NCBI GenBank assembly: GCA_910576865.1 | Contig: CAJTKE010000001.1 | Span: 1 to 64,000 of the forward strand | Source: an uncultured Oscillibacter sp. | GTDB lineage: Bacteria > Bacillota > Clostridia > Oscillospirales > Oscillospiraceae | DNA length: 64,000 nucleotides | Direction: 5' to 3' | In this document: positions 1-8,517 of the stretch, one piece after another | Numbering within the stretch: position 1 is the stretch's first letter | Layout: each line of letters opens with the position of its first letter | The notes under the pieces: generated by a model | Seen by the model: the letters and a program-made list of their open reading frames with translations, nothing else | Told to the model about the DNA's origin: nothing | Databases searched by the model: none | Made by a program: the position numbers and the translations under genes

Positions 1-62
1 TTCATACTCCGCGCCCCCTTTCCCTTATTTTATCACATCTTTTATCATTTCGGGGGATTAAA

Positions 63-1484
63 TCAGCGTTTCCTTAACAATAGTTTGAGTCCCCCGCCGC
101 AAACCAGCGCAGCGTTTGCGGTGGGGAGAGGAGGGAGAATGGAGCGGGCGGAGTCCTTGCCGCAGGCGGGGACGGAGCAGAGCGGAATTTCTTCCGACGA
201 GGCCTCCGGGAGCTGGGCCATGGCCAGGGCGATGTTCCCGGAACTATAGGAGGGGTTGTCCCCCTGAAGCTCCAGGTAACGGGCAAATTTCTGAGGGTCC
301 TTGGTGATCTGTATGACGCTGGCATCCCGGAGGGCAGCGGCGGTTTCCTTGTCCGCCTGCCGTTCCTCCCGCCATTTGGCGTCCGCTGTGGATTTGTCGC
401 TGATGATTTTGCCTAAGTTCGCCTTGGGATTGGATTCCTCCTTTTGTGTGGGATTTTTGTTCTTTTGGGGCTTTTTCACCTCCTCCAGCACCCCTGTGAG
501 CTTGTACATAAGCTGGGCGTTCCAGTCCTTGCCGTACTTGGGAACCCGAATCTCCACCTCATACCCGGCCTCCCGATACCTCCCCCGCATCTCCTTTGCC
601 GCCGCGATCCCCGGCCCGTCGTTGTCCAGCAGGAGCTTAATGGATTTCAAATGAGGATGGTCCCGAAGGTAGGTGTCCAGGGACCCGCTGTACAGCCCGC
701 AGAGGGCGACGGCATTGCTGTGGACCTCCGGGCAGAGGGTGCAGAAGCTCATGAGGTCTATGGGGGCCTCGAAGACCGCAACCTCCTCAATTTCCGGATC
801 GCAGGGCAGGCGGAAGCCGATCTTCTTGTCGCTGCCGAGGACGTCCCGCTTGAAGCTGGAGCCGCCCAGATCGCAGGTTCCGCGTTTGCTGGCGAATCTG
901 GGCTGGCCGCTGCCGTCCCTGCCGACAAAGACGCAGTTGTGGTATTGGGCGTCCTCATAGAGAAGCCCAGCGTCCATGAAGGCGCGAATGACCTTTGGGG
1001 CAACGCCTCTTTTTTGAAGATAGGCAAAGACGCGGCGCTGGTCCGGGTTCGCGGGCGGCAGGACGAAGGGCGGTTTCTCCCTGGGCGGAGGCGGCTTGGG
1101 GCGGGGGACGGGCTTGTCCCGGCCAGGGGAATCAGGGCTCCCGTCGGAGCCCAGCGAAGCGGGTCCGATGGGAAGCGGAGGAGCAAGGGAGCGGGTGGAG
1201 TTTTCGCCGTCAGGCGGAAACGGAGCAGAGCGGACTTTGCGACGACGCCGGCCATGATAGGCCAGCAGGTAATCCACCGCCTCCGGGAATCGCATCCCGC
1301 AGAACTCCTGGAGGAAGGTGATGGCGTCCCCGCCCTGGCGGGTGGAGTAGCGCCTCCATCTGGTGGGGTCCCGGATGCGGATGCTGTCCATCTCCGCCGT
1401 GGTGTAGTAGCTGCCTACCCGTTTCAGCGTGTAACCCAGGGAGGGCAGCAGGCTCAGCAGGTCCGTGTGCTTGGCGAGGTCCAT
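63..1484 (-). CDS. DUF3991/Toprim domain protein of a mobile element
   Basis: Predicted 473-residue protein. Residues ~1-75 resemble the CHC2/DUF3991-type N-terminus found before Toprim domains in conjugative elements (RVGSYYTTAEMDSIRI, then GGDAITFLQEFCGM). A proline-rich linker follows (~95-145). A Toprim-like fold lies at ~235-315, with an acidic residue in VAVFEAPIDLMSF and the metal-type motif LLLDNDGPGIAAA. The C-terminus is charged and low in complexity. Such proteins are carried by ICEs and plasmids and are thought to act in DNA processing or priming; that role is inference. The ATG has no good ribosome site. AGGAGG at 1531-1536 suits a CTG start at 1523, which would add 13 residues that look native (RFTDAEM), so the real start may be non-ATG. 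The gene follows the 1535 gene closely. A further minus-strand gene may start at position 5, with AAAGGGGG upstream. Confidence 0.75.
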   Translation of the reverse strand: MDLAKHTDLLSLLPSLGYTLKRVGSYYTTAEMDSIRIRDPTRWRRYSTRQGGDAITFLQEFCGMRFPEAVDYLLAYHGRRRRKVRSAPFPPDGENSTRSLAPPLPIGPASLGSDGSPDSPGRDKPVPRPKPPPPREKPPFVLPPANPDQRRVFAYLQKRGVAPKVIRAFMDAGLLYEDAQYHNCVFVGRDGSGQPRFASKRGTCDLGGSSFKRDVLGSDKKIGFRLPCDPEIEEVAVFEAPIDLMSFCTLCPEVHSNAVALCGLYSGSLDTYLRDHPHLKSIKLLLDNDGPGIAAAKEMRGRYREAGYEVEIRVPKYGKDWNAQLMYKLTGVLEEVKKPQKNKNPTQKEESNPKANLGKIISDKSTADAKWREERQADKETAAALRDASVIQITKDPQKFARYLELQGDNPSYSSGNIALAMAQLPEASSEEIPLCSVPACGKDSARSILPPLPTANAALVCGGGLKLLLRKR

Positions 1485-1534
1485 CTCCGCGTCCGTGAAA
1501 CGAAAAGCTGTGTTTTGATTCAGAAAAATTCCTC

Positions 1535-2368
1535 CTATCTCTCCGGCTGTTTTCTGTGTTTAGAAGATTGTTTTTTCCCGTCGCGCTTCTGCCGCTGTAC
1601 GGGTGGGCGGGGCTCCAACTCGTCCCGCAGATGTTCCCACAGCGGATTCATCTCCGTGACGACAGCCCCGCTGTCCACATCTATGTTGATATGGGCGGCG
1701 GTGATAGGACTAGAGGCCATCAGCGTGGTCAGCTGTTCCGCCATCAAAGACTCCGGGCCAGAGAGGGCTTTGTTGGCCGCCACATGGCCTGTGTCCATAT
1801 CGTAGTCGATCTCCTGCATGGCCTCCGTTACCGTAACGCCTCTGCGCGCGGCGCGGGCCATCGCCTTATGTAACAGCTCCAAAGGGTCGAACTGTCCAAA
1901 GTGGAGCGTATAGAACCGTGTCGCGCGTTGGTGCTCATGCACTGTGTAAACAGCCAGAGAACTGACTGTGTCAGGTGCCTCTATCGTGGGCAGGATTACG
2001 AAATGGTCCCATTCAGCTCTGCCGATCTCCTTTGGATGAGTCCCCGCCTGCATGTAGATTGCCGCGCCCATCAGCTCCCATGGCAGCAGCCCCTGTTCCC
2101 TGGTCCCGCACAGGTCATACACATTTTGCAGCGTCTCCGAGGCAAAGTGGTGCGCGATGAAGGAAAATGTATGGAACAGGTCCTCCTTCATCCCAAGCCA
2201 GAGCTCGTCGGCGAGCGCCAGCAGGCTGCTGTCAGCCTTCTCACTGGGGGTGGGAATCAGCGCGGCCATACGGGCGGTAAACTCCTGATCGCTCATATAG
2301 GCTTTCGCTGTTTGCGCCGTCTCCGGCGGGGACGATTGGTGCTTCCTGGGAAATTCTTCTTGATTCAT
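1535..2368 (-). CDS. Hypothetical protein of mobile-element context
   Basis: Predicted 277-residue soluble protein with no signal peptide or membrane segment; I do not recognise the family. The start is the ATG at 2368, preceded by AAAGGAGG; an in-frame upstream ATG at 2590 is unlikely because a terminator hairpin (2391-2439) lies between. The middle is mixed alpha/beta. It has a FYTLHFGQFDPLELLHKAM segment and an acidic INIDVDSG stretch, and the last 30 residues are strongly basic (RQKRDGKKQSSKHRKQ), which would suit nucleic-acid contact. It ends just before the ribosome site of the DUF3991/Toprim gene, so the two are probably co-transcribed. Confidence 0.6.
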   Translation of the reverse strand: MNQEEFPRKHQSSPPETAQTAKAYMSDQEFTARMAALIPTPSEKADSSLLALADELWLGMKEDLFHTFSFIAHHFASETLQNVYDLCGTREQGLLPWELMGAAIYMQAGTHPKEIGRAEWDHFVILPTIEAPDTVSSLAVYTVHEHQRATRFYTLHFGQFDPLELLHKAMARAARRGVTVTEAMQEIDYDMDTGHVAANKALSGPESLMAEQLTTLMASSPITAAHINIDVDSGAVVTEMNPLWEHLRDELEPRPPVQRQKRDGKKQSSKHRKQPER

Positions 2369-2390
2369 AGGATCCTCCTTTACCTGAACG

Positions 2391-2439
2391 CAAAAACAGC
2401 CGGGCAGGGTACTCCAAAAAGGAATACCCTGCCCGGCTG
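2391..2439 (-). terminator. Rho-independent terminator
   Basis: A 19-bp inverted repeat (2397-2415 with 2421-2439, one mismatch, AAAAA loop) is followed on the minus strand by TTTTTG. It sits just upstream of the 277-residue gene and would stop minus-strand transcription entering from the right. Confidence 0.65.
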
Positions 2440-2589
2440 TTTCTCCTGGGGCCGTAACGTTTGCGCTGTCAAGTCTGAACTTCAACAAAATCACCACTTC
2501 TTTTTCTGCGGGTCCGTCATTGCTTTTCCTGCCGTTTCCAGCTACAATATCTAGCGGTGTTGAAAAAATTTGTGGGAGGATTTTGTGCA

Positions 2590-2835
2590 ATGGGAGTGGA
2601 TTACGATCCGCTGTGGGATGAGCGTGGGGAGCTCCGCCGGGGCTGCACGGTGCGGGAGGCCCTTGCCTGGCTGACGAAGTTTGGGAGCCACAGCGCTGGG
2701 GAGATGGTCTTCGTCAATGGTGTGAGCTATAAGCTGGGGAATCTGCTCTATGGACCGGACCGCCCTGCTGTGGCGGACAAGCCTATTTCCCGTATTTATG
2801 ATGGCTACTACCGTCAGCTAAACTTCAGCGTCTAA
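2590..2835 (+). CDS. Small hypothetical protein, 81 aa
   Basis: Small acidic protein beginning MGVDYDPLWDERGELRRG, with no signal peptide or membrane segment. The ATG at 2590 is chosen over one at 2557 because GGGAGGA sits at 2574-2580 with good spacing. It contains a short VREALAWLTKFGSHSAGEMVF segment and a C-terminus rich in tyrosine. It is transcribed against its neighbours. I recognise no family; cargo of the left-hand mobile element is the best guess. Confidence 0.5.
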   Translation: MGVDYDPLWDERGELRRGCTVREALAWLTKFGSHSAGEMVFVNGVSYKLGNLLYGPDRPAVADKPISRIYDGYYRQLNFSV

Positions 2836-2848
2836 TCTGCTGAGAACG

Positions 2849-2887
2849 AAAAAAGCCCCCGGCGATCCTGCGTGATCGCTGGGGGCT
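2849..2887 (-). terminator. Rho-independent terminator
   Basis: A 14-bp stem (2854-2867 with 2874-2887, one G-T pair) is followed on the minus strand by a T run (complement of 2849-2853). It ends the ribbon-helix-helix gene transcript and may also slow the plus-strand transcript of the 81-residue gene. Confidence 0.7.
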
Positions 2888-2920
2888 TCACACGGCCCGT
2901 GTGGGGGCCGCTGTGGTGTG

Positions 2921-3343
2921 TCAGGGCTTCTCCGGGGGCAGGGCCTCCTCCTCGGACTCGGAGGGCTCACAGGGGCTGACGCTGGCCTCGGGGGTGGCGG
3001 TCTGCCCGGCCTCCTCGGCGGCCTGCCGCTCGGCCTCGTTCAGGGCTTCCTCGATCAGGCCCAGCACGAACTCCCGCTGGGTGTACTTCCTGCCGGTCCG
3101 CTGGGTCTCCCGCTCCAGGTGGGTCTTAATCCGCTGGAAGAGTTCTTCTGGGATCTGGAAGGCCATCGTTCTCGTGCTGCCGCTCATAGTCGTCATACCT
3201 CCGTCTTTCTTTAAATTGTAGTATTCGATCAGCAGGTTCGTGATGTACTCGCTGGTGGTCTGGCCCGCCGCCTCTCTGGCCTCGCTGACCTGCGTGTGGA
3301 GGCTGAGGGGGATTTGAGTGCAGAGATTCTTTTTCTGCTCCAT
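2921..3343 (-). CDS. Ribbon-helix-helix protein, two modules
   Basis: Predicted 140-residue protein. Two ribbon-helix-helix-like units can be seen: residues ~4-46 (CTQIPLSLHTQVSEAREAAG, then TTSEYITNLLIEYY) and ~55-105 (MAFQIPEELFQRIKTHL, then YTQREFVLGLIEEALNEAE). The tail is acidic and proline-rich. Tandem proteins of this kind in mobile elements are usually DNA-binding regulators or partition or relaxosome accessory factors; which one applies here cannot be told. The start at 3343 has AAGGAGA upstream. It is likely to be the element's own transcriptional regulator. The next 400 bp upstream have no gene. Confidence 0.65.
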   Translation of the reverse strand: MEQKKNLCTQIPLSLHTQVSEAREAAGQTTSEYITNLLIEYYNLKKDGGMTTMSGSTRTMAFQIPEELFQRIKTHLERETQRTGRKYTQREFVLGLIEEALNEAERQAAEEAGQTATPEASVSPCEPSESEEEALPPEKP

Positions 3344-3756
3344 TCTGCCGTTCTCCTTCCTGTTTGTTGTAACGACAGTATAGCCGGAAAGTGAAATGAA
3401 AGCTATTACCAAGACCACCGAAGAACGCTGAACAGACCAAGCATAAGCAACAATGGCGGAGGATGCTCCTTTGAAGCGAAAAAGCCTCCCCTGGGGTGGC
3501 TGGATTGCCCGGCCTGCTCCAGAGGAGGTGTGTTTTTCTTCTTTTTAGAGAGGCGGGGAGTTCAGGTCCAGTAGATTGCTAAAATCTTCCAAAATCGTCG
3601 TTTTTGCATCTTCGATGCGTTATTTTTATTTTATGCCCCTAGGTTTTTCCAATATCCTCTCATTATTTCTGCTTTTCAGAGAAACCGCACTTTACAGAGC
3701 AAAAATCCCGTACAAAAGTACGGGATTTTTGCCTGCATCTCGTTTGTCAACGAAAC
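3344..3756. other. Gene-free stretch with hairpins
   Basis: No credible coding region. It holds the upstream region of the ribbon-helix-helix gene, an imperfect inverted repeat (3485-3494 with 3519-3528) followed by a T-rich tract to 3549, and the perfect hairpin at 3701-3730. Confidence 0.5.
3701..3730. terminator. Bidirectional terminator at island edge
   Basis: A perfect 13-bp inverted repeat (3701-3713 with 3718-3730, AAAA loop) carries five A and five T at its ends, so it can work on both strands. It lies 27 bp outside the left tRNA remnant. It is in the place expected for the original terminator of tRNA-Arg before the island inserted. Confidence 0.75.
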
Positions 3757-3803
3757 TTGGTACGCCCTGAGGGATTCGAACCCCCGGCCTTCTGGTCCGT
3801 AGC
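3757..3803. repeat. Left attachment repeat (tRNA-Arg 3' half)
   Basis: These 47 bp are identical to 9784-9830 and in the same orientation. They contain the tRNA-Arg 3' half from the anticodon to the CCA end. The match stops at the anticodon loop, where sequence diverges (T at 3804, C at 9831). This is the usual product of tyrosine-integrase insertion into the 3' end of a tRNA gene. Confidence 0.85.
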
Positions 3804-4000
3804 TTGTCCGAGGGCTCACAGCAAACGCTTTTTGCCCCGTTTAGTGCTGTTCTCTCAAAATGTTGATAGTCTTTCATGCTATCCATTCCGTTACTTCCGC
3901 AGAGAAATTTCCTGTTCTGGGTCAGGTTATGGGTCGATTGCTACTATTAGACTACGCAGTTGATCCAGTAACCCCAAAAGATCATTCAGAAGGAAGACTG

Positions 4001-5557
4001 TCAATCAGAAGTACGAATCGGATTATCTTCTGTCTCGTCCAGCATATCGCTGCCAGCCTGCTCCACGGCGTTCTTCTCCATCCGGTTCATAAAGATTGGA
4101 GAGAGAATCCCAAAGACGCACAGAGCGATCAGCACCCAGCAGACGGGTGTGGAGAAGAGGATAGCGGGATTGCCGCCGGAAAGGGCCAGGGAGCGGCGCA
4201 GGCCCTTTTCCCCGATGGGACCCAGGATCAGCGCCAGCACAATGGCGGCGGTGTTCAGGTCGAACTTGCGGCAGAGATAGCCCAGCACGCCGAAGATCAT
4301 CATGATCACCACGTCCACGAAGTTCTTGTGGATGGCATAGGAGCCCACCACGCAGAGGACGGAGACGGCGGGGATCAGTATGGCGTCGGAGAGGCGGGAG
4401 ATCTGGGCAAAACCCCGGCAGCCCAGAAGGCCGATCCCCAGCATGAAGAACTGAATCAGCACAAAGCCGGCGAAGAACGTGTAGGTCATTTTCGCCGTCT
4501 CGCCCACGAAGAGATCGGGACCGGGGGTTAGGCCCTGAATGATCAGGCCGCCCATGAGCACGGCAGTGACGCTCTCGCCGGGGATGCCCAGGGTGAGCAT
4601 GGGGATCAGGGAGCCGCCGGTGACGGCGTTGTTGGCCGCCTCGGAGCCGGCCACGCCCTCGATGCTGCCGTGGCCGAACTTGTTCTTCTCCTTGGAGAAC
4701 TGGCGGGCAGTGTTGTAGCCCAGGAAGCAGGCAATGGAGGCACCGGCGCCGGGAAGAATGCCGATCAGGTTGCCGATGATCCAGGACCGGCCCACGGTGG
4801 GGGCGATCTGCTTCATCTCCTGCTTGGTCAGCATCATCTTGTCGTTGAACTTGGCCGCCTTGGCCCGCTGTTTGATCTTCTGCTCCGCCAGGATCAGAGC
4901 CTGGCTCATGGAGAACAGGCCGATGAGGGCGCAGGTGGTGTTGATGCCCTCATACAGGGAGGACTGGCCGAACATAAACCGCTTCACACCCTCCATGGGG
5001 TCCATGCCGATGGTAGAGAGCAGCAGGCCCAGGGCGCCGGAGATCAGGCCCTTGACCATGGACTTGGAGCTGACGCCGGCGATGATGGTCAGGCCGAAGA
5101 TGGACAGCCAGAAGTACTCCGGGGAGCCGAATTTCATAGCCAGTTGGGCCAGCAGAGGGGCAAAGAAGTACAGGGAGATGCAGGAGAGCAGTCCTCCGAA
5201 GAAGGAGGAGAGGCAGGCAGTTCCCAGGGCCTTGCCAGCCTTGCCCTGGAGGGTCATCTGATAGCCCTCGATGGCGGTGGCGGCGGAGGCAGGGGTGCCG
5301 GGGGTATGGATCAGAATGGCGGAAATAGAACCGCCGAAAATGGCGCCACAGTAAATTGCACCCAGCATGATCAGCCCCGTGGAGGCGTCCATGGTGAAGG
5401 TCATGGGGAGCAGCAGGGCCACGCCCATGGCGGCGGACAGGCCCGGCAGGCATCCGATGACGATGCCGATGGTGGTGCCGGCGGCCATAGCGAGAAGATT
5501 GACGGGGATCAGGGCGTTGATAAAGCCCTGGCCCATTAAAGCTAATGTCTCTAACAT
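4001..5557 (-). CDS. tctA: Tripartite tricarboxylate transporter, large membrane subunit TctA
   Basis: Predicted 518-residue integral membrane protein of the TctA family (usual length ~500), the main permease of a binding-protein-dependent secondary carrier for citrate-like carboxylates. Typical TctA features are visible: N-terminal GTTIGIVIGCLPGLSAAMG, the HTPGTPASAATAIEGYQ segment, and a second-half GILPGAGASIACFLGYNTA repeat. The repeated PG(L/A)(S/G)A motifs mark the two homologous halves. The gene is last in the order tctC-tctB-tctA, 16 bp after tctB. The substrate cannot be deduced. It lies inside the tRNA-Arg island, so it may have been acquired horizontally. Confidence 0.93.
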   Translation of the reverse strand: MLETLALMGQGFINALIPVNLLAMAAGTTIGIVIGCLPGLSAAMGVALLLPMTFTMDASTGLIMLGAIYCGAIFGGSISAILIHTPGTPASAATAIEGYQMTLQGKAGKALGTACLSSFFGGLLSCISLYFFAPLLAQLAMKFGSPEYFWLSIFGLTIIAGVSSKSMVKGLISGALGLLLSTIGMDPMEGVKRFMFGQSSLYEGINTTCALIGLFSMSQALILAEQKIKQRAKAAKFNDKMMLTKQEMKQIAPTVGRSWIIGNLIGILPGAGASIACFLGYNTARQFSKEKNKFGHGSIEGVAGSEAANNAVTGGSLIPMLTLGIPGESVTAVLMGGLIIQGLTPGPDLFVGETAKMTYTFFAGFVLIQFFMLGIGLLGCRGFAQISRLSDAILIPAVSVLCVVGSYAIHKNFVDVVIMMIFGVLGYLCRKFDLNTAAIVLALILGPIGEKGLRRSLALSGGNPAILFSTPVCWVLIALCVFGILSPIFMNRMEKNAVEQAGSDMLDETEDNPIRTSD

Positions 5558-5573
5558 AGTCGTCCTTCCCCCT

Positions 5574-6017
5574 TTACTTAAACAGCAGACCCACAGGCAG
5601 CTTGACCTTGAGGAACAGGGTAAATGCGCAGTAGACCAGGGCCAGGATCACGGCGGTGGACAGCAGGATCTGCCACTTGGGGACCTTCAAAAACAGCAGG
5701 CAGACCACCATGAATGCCATCGTGGCGATGTAGAATCCGGCAAAGTACATGATCACCAGATACAGCACCACCATGCCCAGAATGGGAAAGAACTGCTTGG
5801 GGAGGAAGCCCTCAAAGTCCTCCAGGCCGGTGGTAACGCCGCTCTTCTTCGCTCCGCAGACCATCTGCGCCACATACAGTGTGGTCAGGGCCGCCAGCAG
5901 GATGATGATGAACAGGGGATAGGTCTGGGCAGCCTTGGGGAGCTGCAGCGTCATCACCAGAAACAAAGCGCACACCGCGTAGATGAACGCGACAACGCCA
6001 ATATCGGTTTTCTTCAT
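5574..6017 (-). CDS. tctB: Tripartite tricarboxylate transporter, small membrane subunit TctB
   Basis: Predicted 147-residue protein with four hydrophobic segments (~8-25, ~35-52, ~78-105, ~112-140), the size and topology of TctB. It partners TctA in the membrane; its exact role in the complex is not settled for the family. It is separated from tctC by 76 bp containing a strong hairpin, and sits 16 bp before tctA. The gene assignment rests on topology and operon position more than on motifs, because TctB is poorly conserved. Confidence 0.88.
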   Translation of the reverse strand: MKKTDIGVVAFIYAVCALFLVMTLQLPKAAQTYPLFIIILLAALTTLYVAQMVCGAKKSGVTTGLEDFEGFLPKQFFPILGMVVLYLVIMYFAGFYIATMAFMVVCLLFLKVPKWQILLSTAVILALVYCAFTLFLKVKLPVGLLFK

Positions 6018-6051
6018 CTCTCAAACCTCACATTTCAATTGTGAAAAAGGA

Positions 6052-6080
6052 CGCGGGGCTTCACGGCGTGAAGCCCCGCG
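6052..6080 (-). terminator. Intercistronic hairpin between tctC and tctB
   Basis: A perfect 13-bp stem (6052-6064 with 6068-6080) is followed on the minus strand by TCCTTTTTC. It looks like a leaky terminator or RNA-end stabiliser, giving more binding protein (TctC) than membrane subunits. Confidence 0.6.
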
Positions 6081-6093
6081 CGGCTCTATGGAA

Positions 6094-7134
6094 TTACTCG
6101 GCCCAGATGGAGGAGACGGTGTCGGTGCAGAAGGTGTACTGCGCGTCCAGCAGGGCGGCGGTAGCGGCGGGGTCCATGTACTCCGTGGTGACGCTGGCCT
6201 TGACGGCGGCGTCCAGATAGGCGGAGTCCTCCATGGTCTGCTTGAAGGCGTCGGCGTAGAAGTCGATGATCTCCTGGGGGGTGTCCTTGGGAGCCACTAT
6301 GGCACGGGCGGAGCCGTACCACTGGTCATAGTAGCCCGCCTCGCCCAGAGTGGGGACATCGGGGTACTCGGCCAGACGTTTGGTGTCAAAGACACCAAGG
6401 ACCTTTACCTCAGAGGTGAAGGCCGAGAAGTCGGCCAGCTTGGCAGAGGAGAAGTCCACCTCGCCCTGGCGCAGAGCCAGCAGCTGGTCGGCGGTGCCGC
6501 CGTAGGGAATGGCGGTGTACTCGAAGCCGGCGGTGGTGGAGAGCAGCTGGACGGCGATGTGGTTGGAGGCCTTGTTGCCGTTGGTAGAGGCCTTCAGCTC
6601 GCCGGGATGGTCCTTGGCGTAGGTGACCAGGTCCTCCAAGGTGTCAAAGGGGCTGTTGGCGGCCACCAGAATGACGGAGGTCTCGGTGACATGGTTGCAG
6701 ATGGGAACGAAATCCTCCATGGTGTAGTCGCCCAGGCCCTCCACAATGTTGGAGCACAGGGTGGGCAGGTTCACGAAGCCCAGGGTGTAGCCATCGGGCT
6801 TGGCCTGGGAGAGAGCCGTCCAGCCGATAGAGCCGGAGCCGCCCTCCTGGTTGTCGATGACAATGGTCTGGCCGATGTACTTGTCGGCATAGGCGCTGAG
6901 GACGCGGGCGGTGTTGTCGGTGCCGGACCCGGCTTTGTAGGCAACGATGATGTTCACGGGCTCGCTGGGAGTCCAGCCGGTGGCGGTGGGCTCGGCGGGG
7001 GTGTTGGTATCGCCGGTGCCGGTGTCAGAGGGAGGGGATGTGGTGCCGGCGTTGTCGCCGGAGCCGCCTCCGCAGGCGCACAGGCTCAGCAGCATCAAAG
7101 CCGCCAAAATCAGAGCAAGGACTTTCTTCTTCAT
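6094..7134 (-). CDS. tctC: Tripartite tricarboxylate transporter, substrate-binding lipoprotein TctC
   Basis: Predicted 346-residue extracytoplasmic binding protein. The start at 7134 places a lipoprotein signal peptide at the N-terminus (MKKKVLALILA ... LSLCACGGG, lipidated Cys in the LCAC box), then a Thr/Gly/Pro-rich linker. The mature part has the TctC/Bug-type features VNIIVAYKAGSGTDNTARVL, the loop GGSGSIGW, and the later segment YGGTADQLLALRQGEVDF. It delivers a carboxylate ligand to TctAB; the ligand is unknown. AAAGG lies 5' of the start. The upstream region (7135-7330) is AT-rich and includes the imperfect palindrome at 7205-7219 as a possible operator. No TctDE two-component pair is present nearby. 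Confidence 0.92.
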   Translation of the reverse strand: MKKKVLALILAALMLLSLCACGGGSGDNAGTTSPPSDTGTGDTNTPAEPTATGWTPSEPVNIIVAYKAGSGTDNTARVLSAYADKYIGQTIVIDNQEGGSGSIGWTALSQAKPDGYTLGFVNLPTLCSNIVEGLGDYTMEDFVPICNHVTETSVILVAANSPFDTLEDLVTYAKDHPGELKASTNGNKASNHIAVQLLSTTAGFEYTAIPYGGTADQLLALRQGEVDFSSAKLADFSAFTSEVKVLGVFDTKRLAEYPDVPTLGEAGYYDQWYGSARAIVAPKDTPQEIIDFYADAFKQTMEDSAYLDAAVKASVTTEYMDPAATAALLDAQYTFCTDTVSSIWAE

Positions 7135-8517
7135 TTTCAACTCGACCTTTCTTTTATCTTCTCGGTGAAACACCTGGAGAAAGAATAACACTTCGGCCTG
7201 GTAAAATCAATTGTCGATTCATAGAAATTTAATATCTTTTTTACGGCAATACAACAAATTTTTATTTGATAAAGAAAGGTGTTCGGCAGTAAAAAAATAC
7301 TTTTAATTTAGACACAATGGAATTTTCTTCCTTTGGAGAGCGTGCGTTTTGTTATTTTTCTATTTTATGAAAATGCAAAGTAAACCAAGTGGTTTTTTCA
7401 AAGCGTGGCAGGATGCTGTAAAAGGGTATTTCTTATTCATAGGCGGGACAAGTATGGCAGCCGGATATACGCCGACTGCATTCGCCGAGGCAAAGTCCGC
7501 TCCCCTGCCCGAAAGGGGAGCGGAGGATGGAATTCAGAGAAGAGAACAACCAGCCGTACTCGAATCTGTGAGCCGCTGTGTGGGTTATATTGGGGAGGAG
7601 GATCCTGGGGACCTGTTCAGGAGCAGGGCACCGTGCCAGAGCTTTGCGAGGTGATGTTGGCAAACAGCCAAAATGCTGTTGAACGATTTGCGAATTGTAC
7701 CAGTTTCATCAATGAGTGGGAGTGGATTTTTTGAATCTGCAAACCCGATAAAATTCTGCGCAAAGCAGAAGAAGAGAAAATAATACCGAATCCGGAGGTG
7801 ACCCCACCGGTCGAAATTATAGCAGGATAAAGGCGCGGCGTCTTGTGCCGCCGCGCCGGATGACACCGGCCCGCAGTGCGGGACGGAGAAGCGGAGAACG
7901 AGACCTTTTGACGGAATACCGTTATTCTTTCAAGGCTTTTGTGCAATTGGTCATGTGACGTCAAATATGGAAGACTGATGCTCGGTTTGACCTCTTGTTT
8001 CCCTCAACGCCTACAGCGGCAACGAATTCAGCGGTGTCAACTGTGGGTCAGCGGAGAAATTTCTGATTTTCCTGAAAATAGGGAGAGTAACGGTATCAAA
8101 ATAGCACAGAGAAAAAGAAAGCCCGCCAACAGCACCTGTGTCCCCCGCATTTCGGCCTGTGAGCCGCTGTGTGCGGTTTTGTAGAGGATCGCCCATGGTA
8201 CTCCTCTCCAGTAGACAAACCGCCGTGTCGGGGCTTTGTGGGCGGTTGTCGGCAAGGGTGGAAAGTCTGGGAGATTCATCCATGGATTGCACCACTGTCT
8301 ACAAGGAGAAAGAGGCGCGGTCACTCTACCCAACCAGAACCAGTTTTCGAGAGTTCATACAGCGCAAAAATTGCGCCGCCTAATCAAAGAATAGGTCTTT
8401 TTTCTCTCTGCCTTTTTCTACCGCAGACTATGAACTTTCTGATAACTCTCCGATGAATCCCTGGCTATTCACCGAGGTTACTGGTAATGTGTGTCGCTGA
8501 ATAGGAGGCGATATGCA
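7135..8517. other. Long gene-poor stretch inside the island
   Basis: About 1.4 kb without a convincing gene. The tctC promoter should lie at the left end. Short open frames exist on both strands, but they lack ribosome sites and recognisable motifs. A 17-bp exact direct repeat, CTGTGAGCCGCTGTGTG, occurs at 7566-7582 and 8157-8173. The region is more AT-rich than the flanks. It may hold degenerate element genes and the regulatory DNA of the integrase. Confidence 0.5.

Noticed and set aside
3757..3803. A second functional tRNA-Arg gene
   Set aside because: Only the 3' half from the anticodon onward is present; the D arm and acceptor 5' strand are missing.
7349..8456. Several 60-130-codon open frames between tctC and the integrase
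   Set aside because: They overlap on both strands, lack ribosome sites and show no protein-like motifs. The region is better described as gene-poor element DNA.
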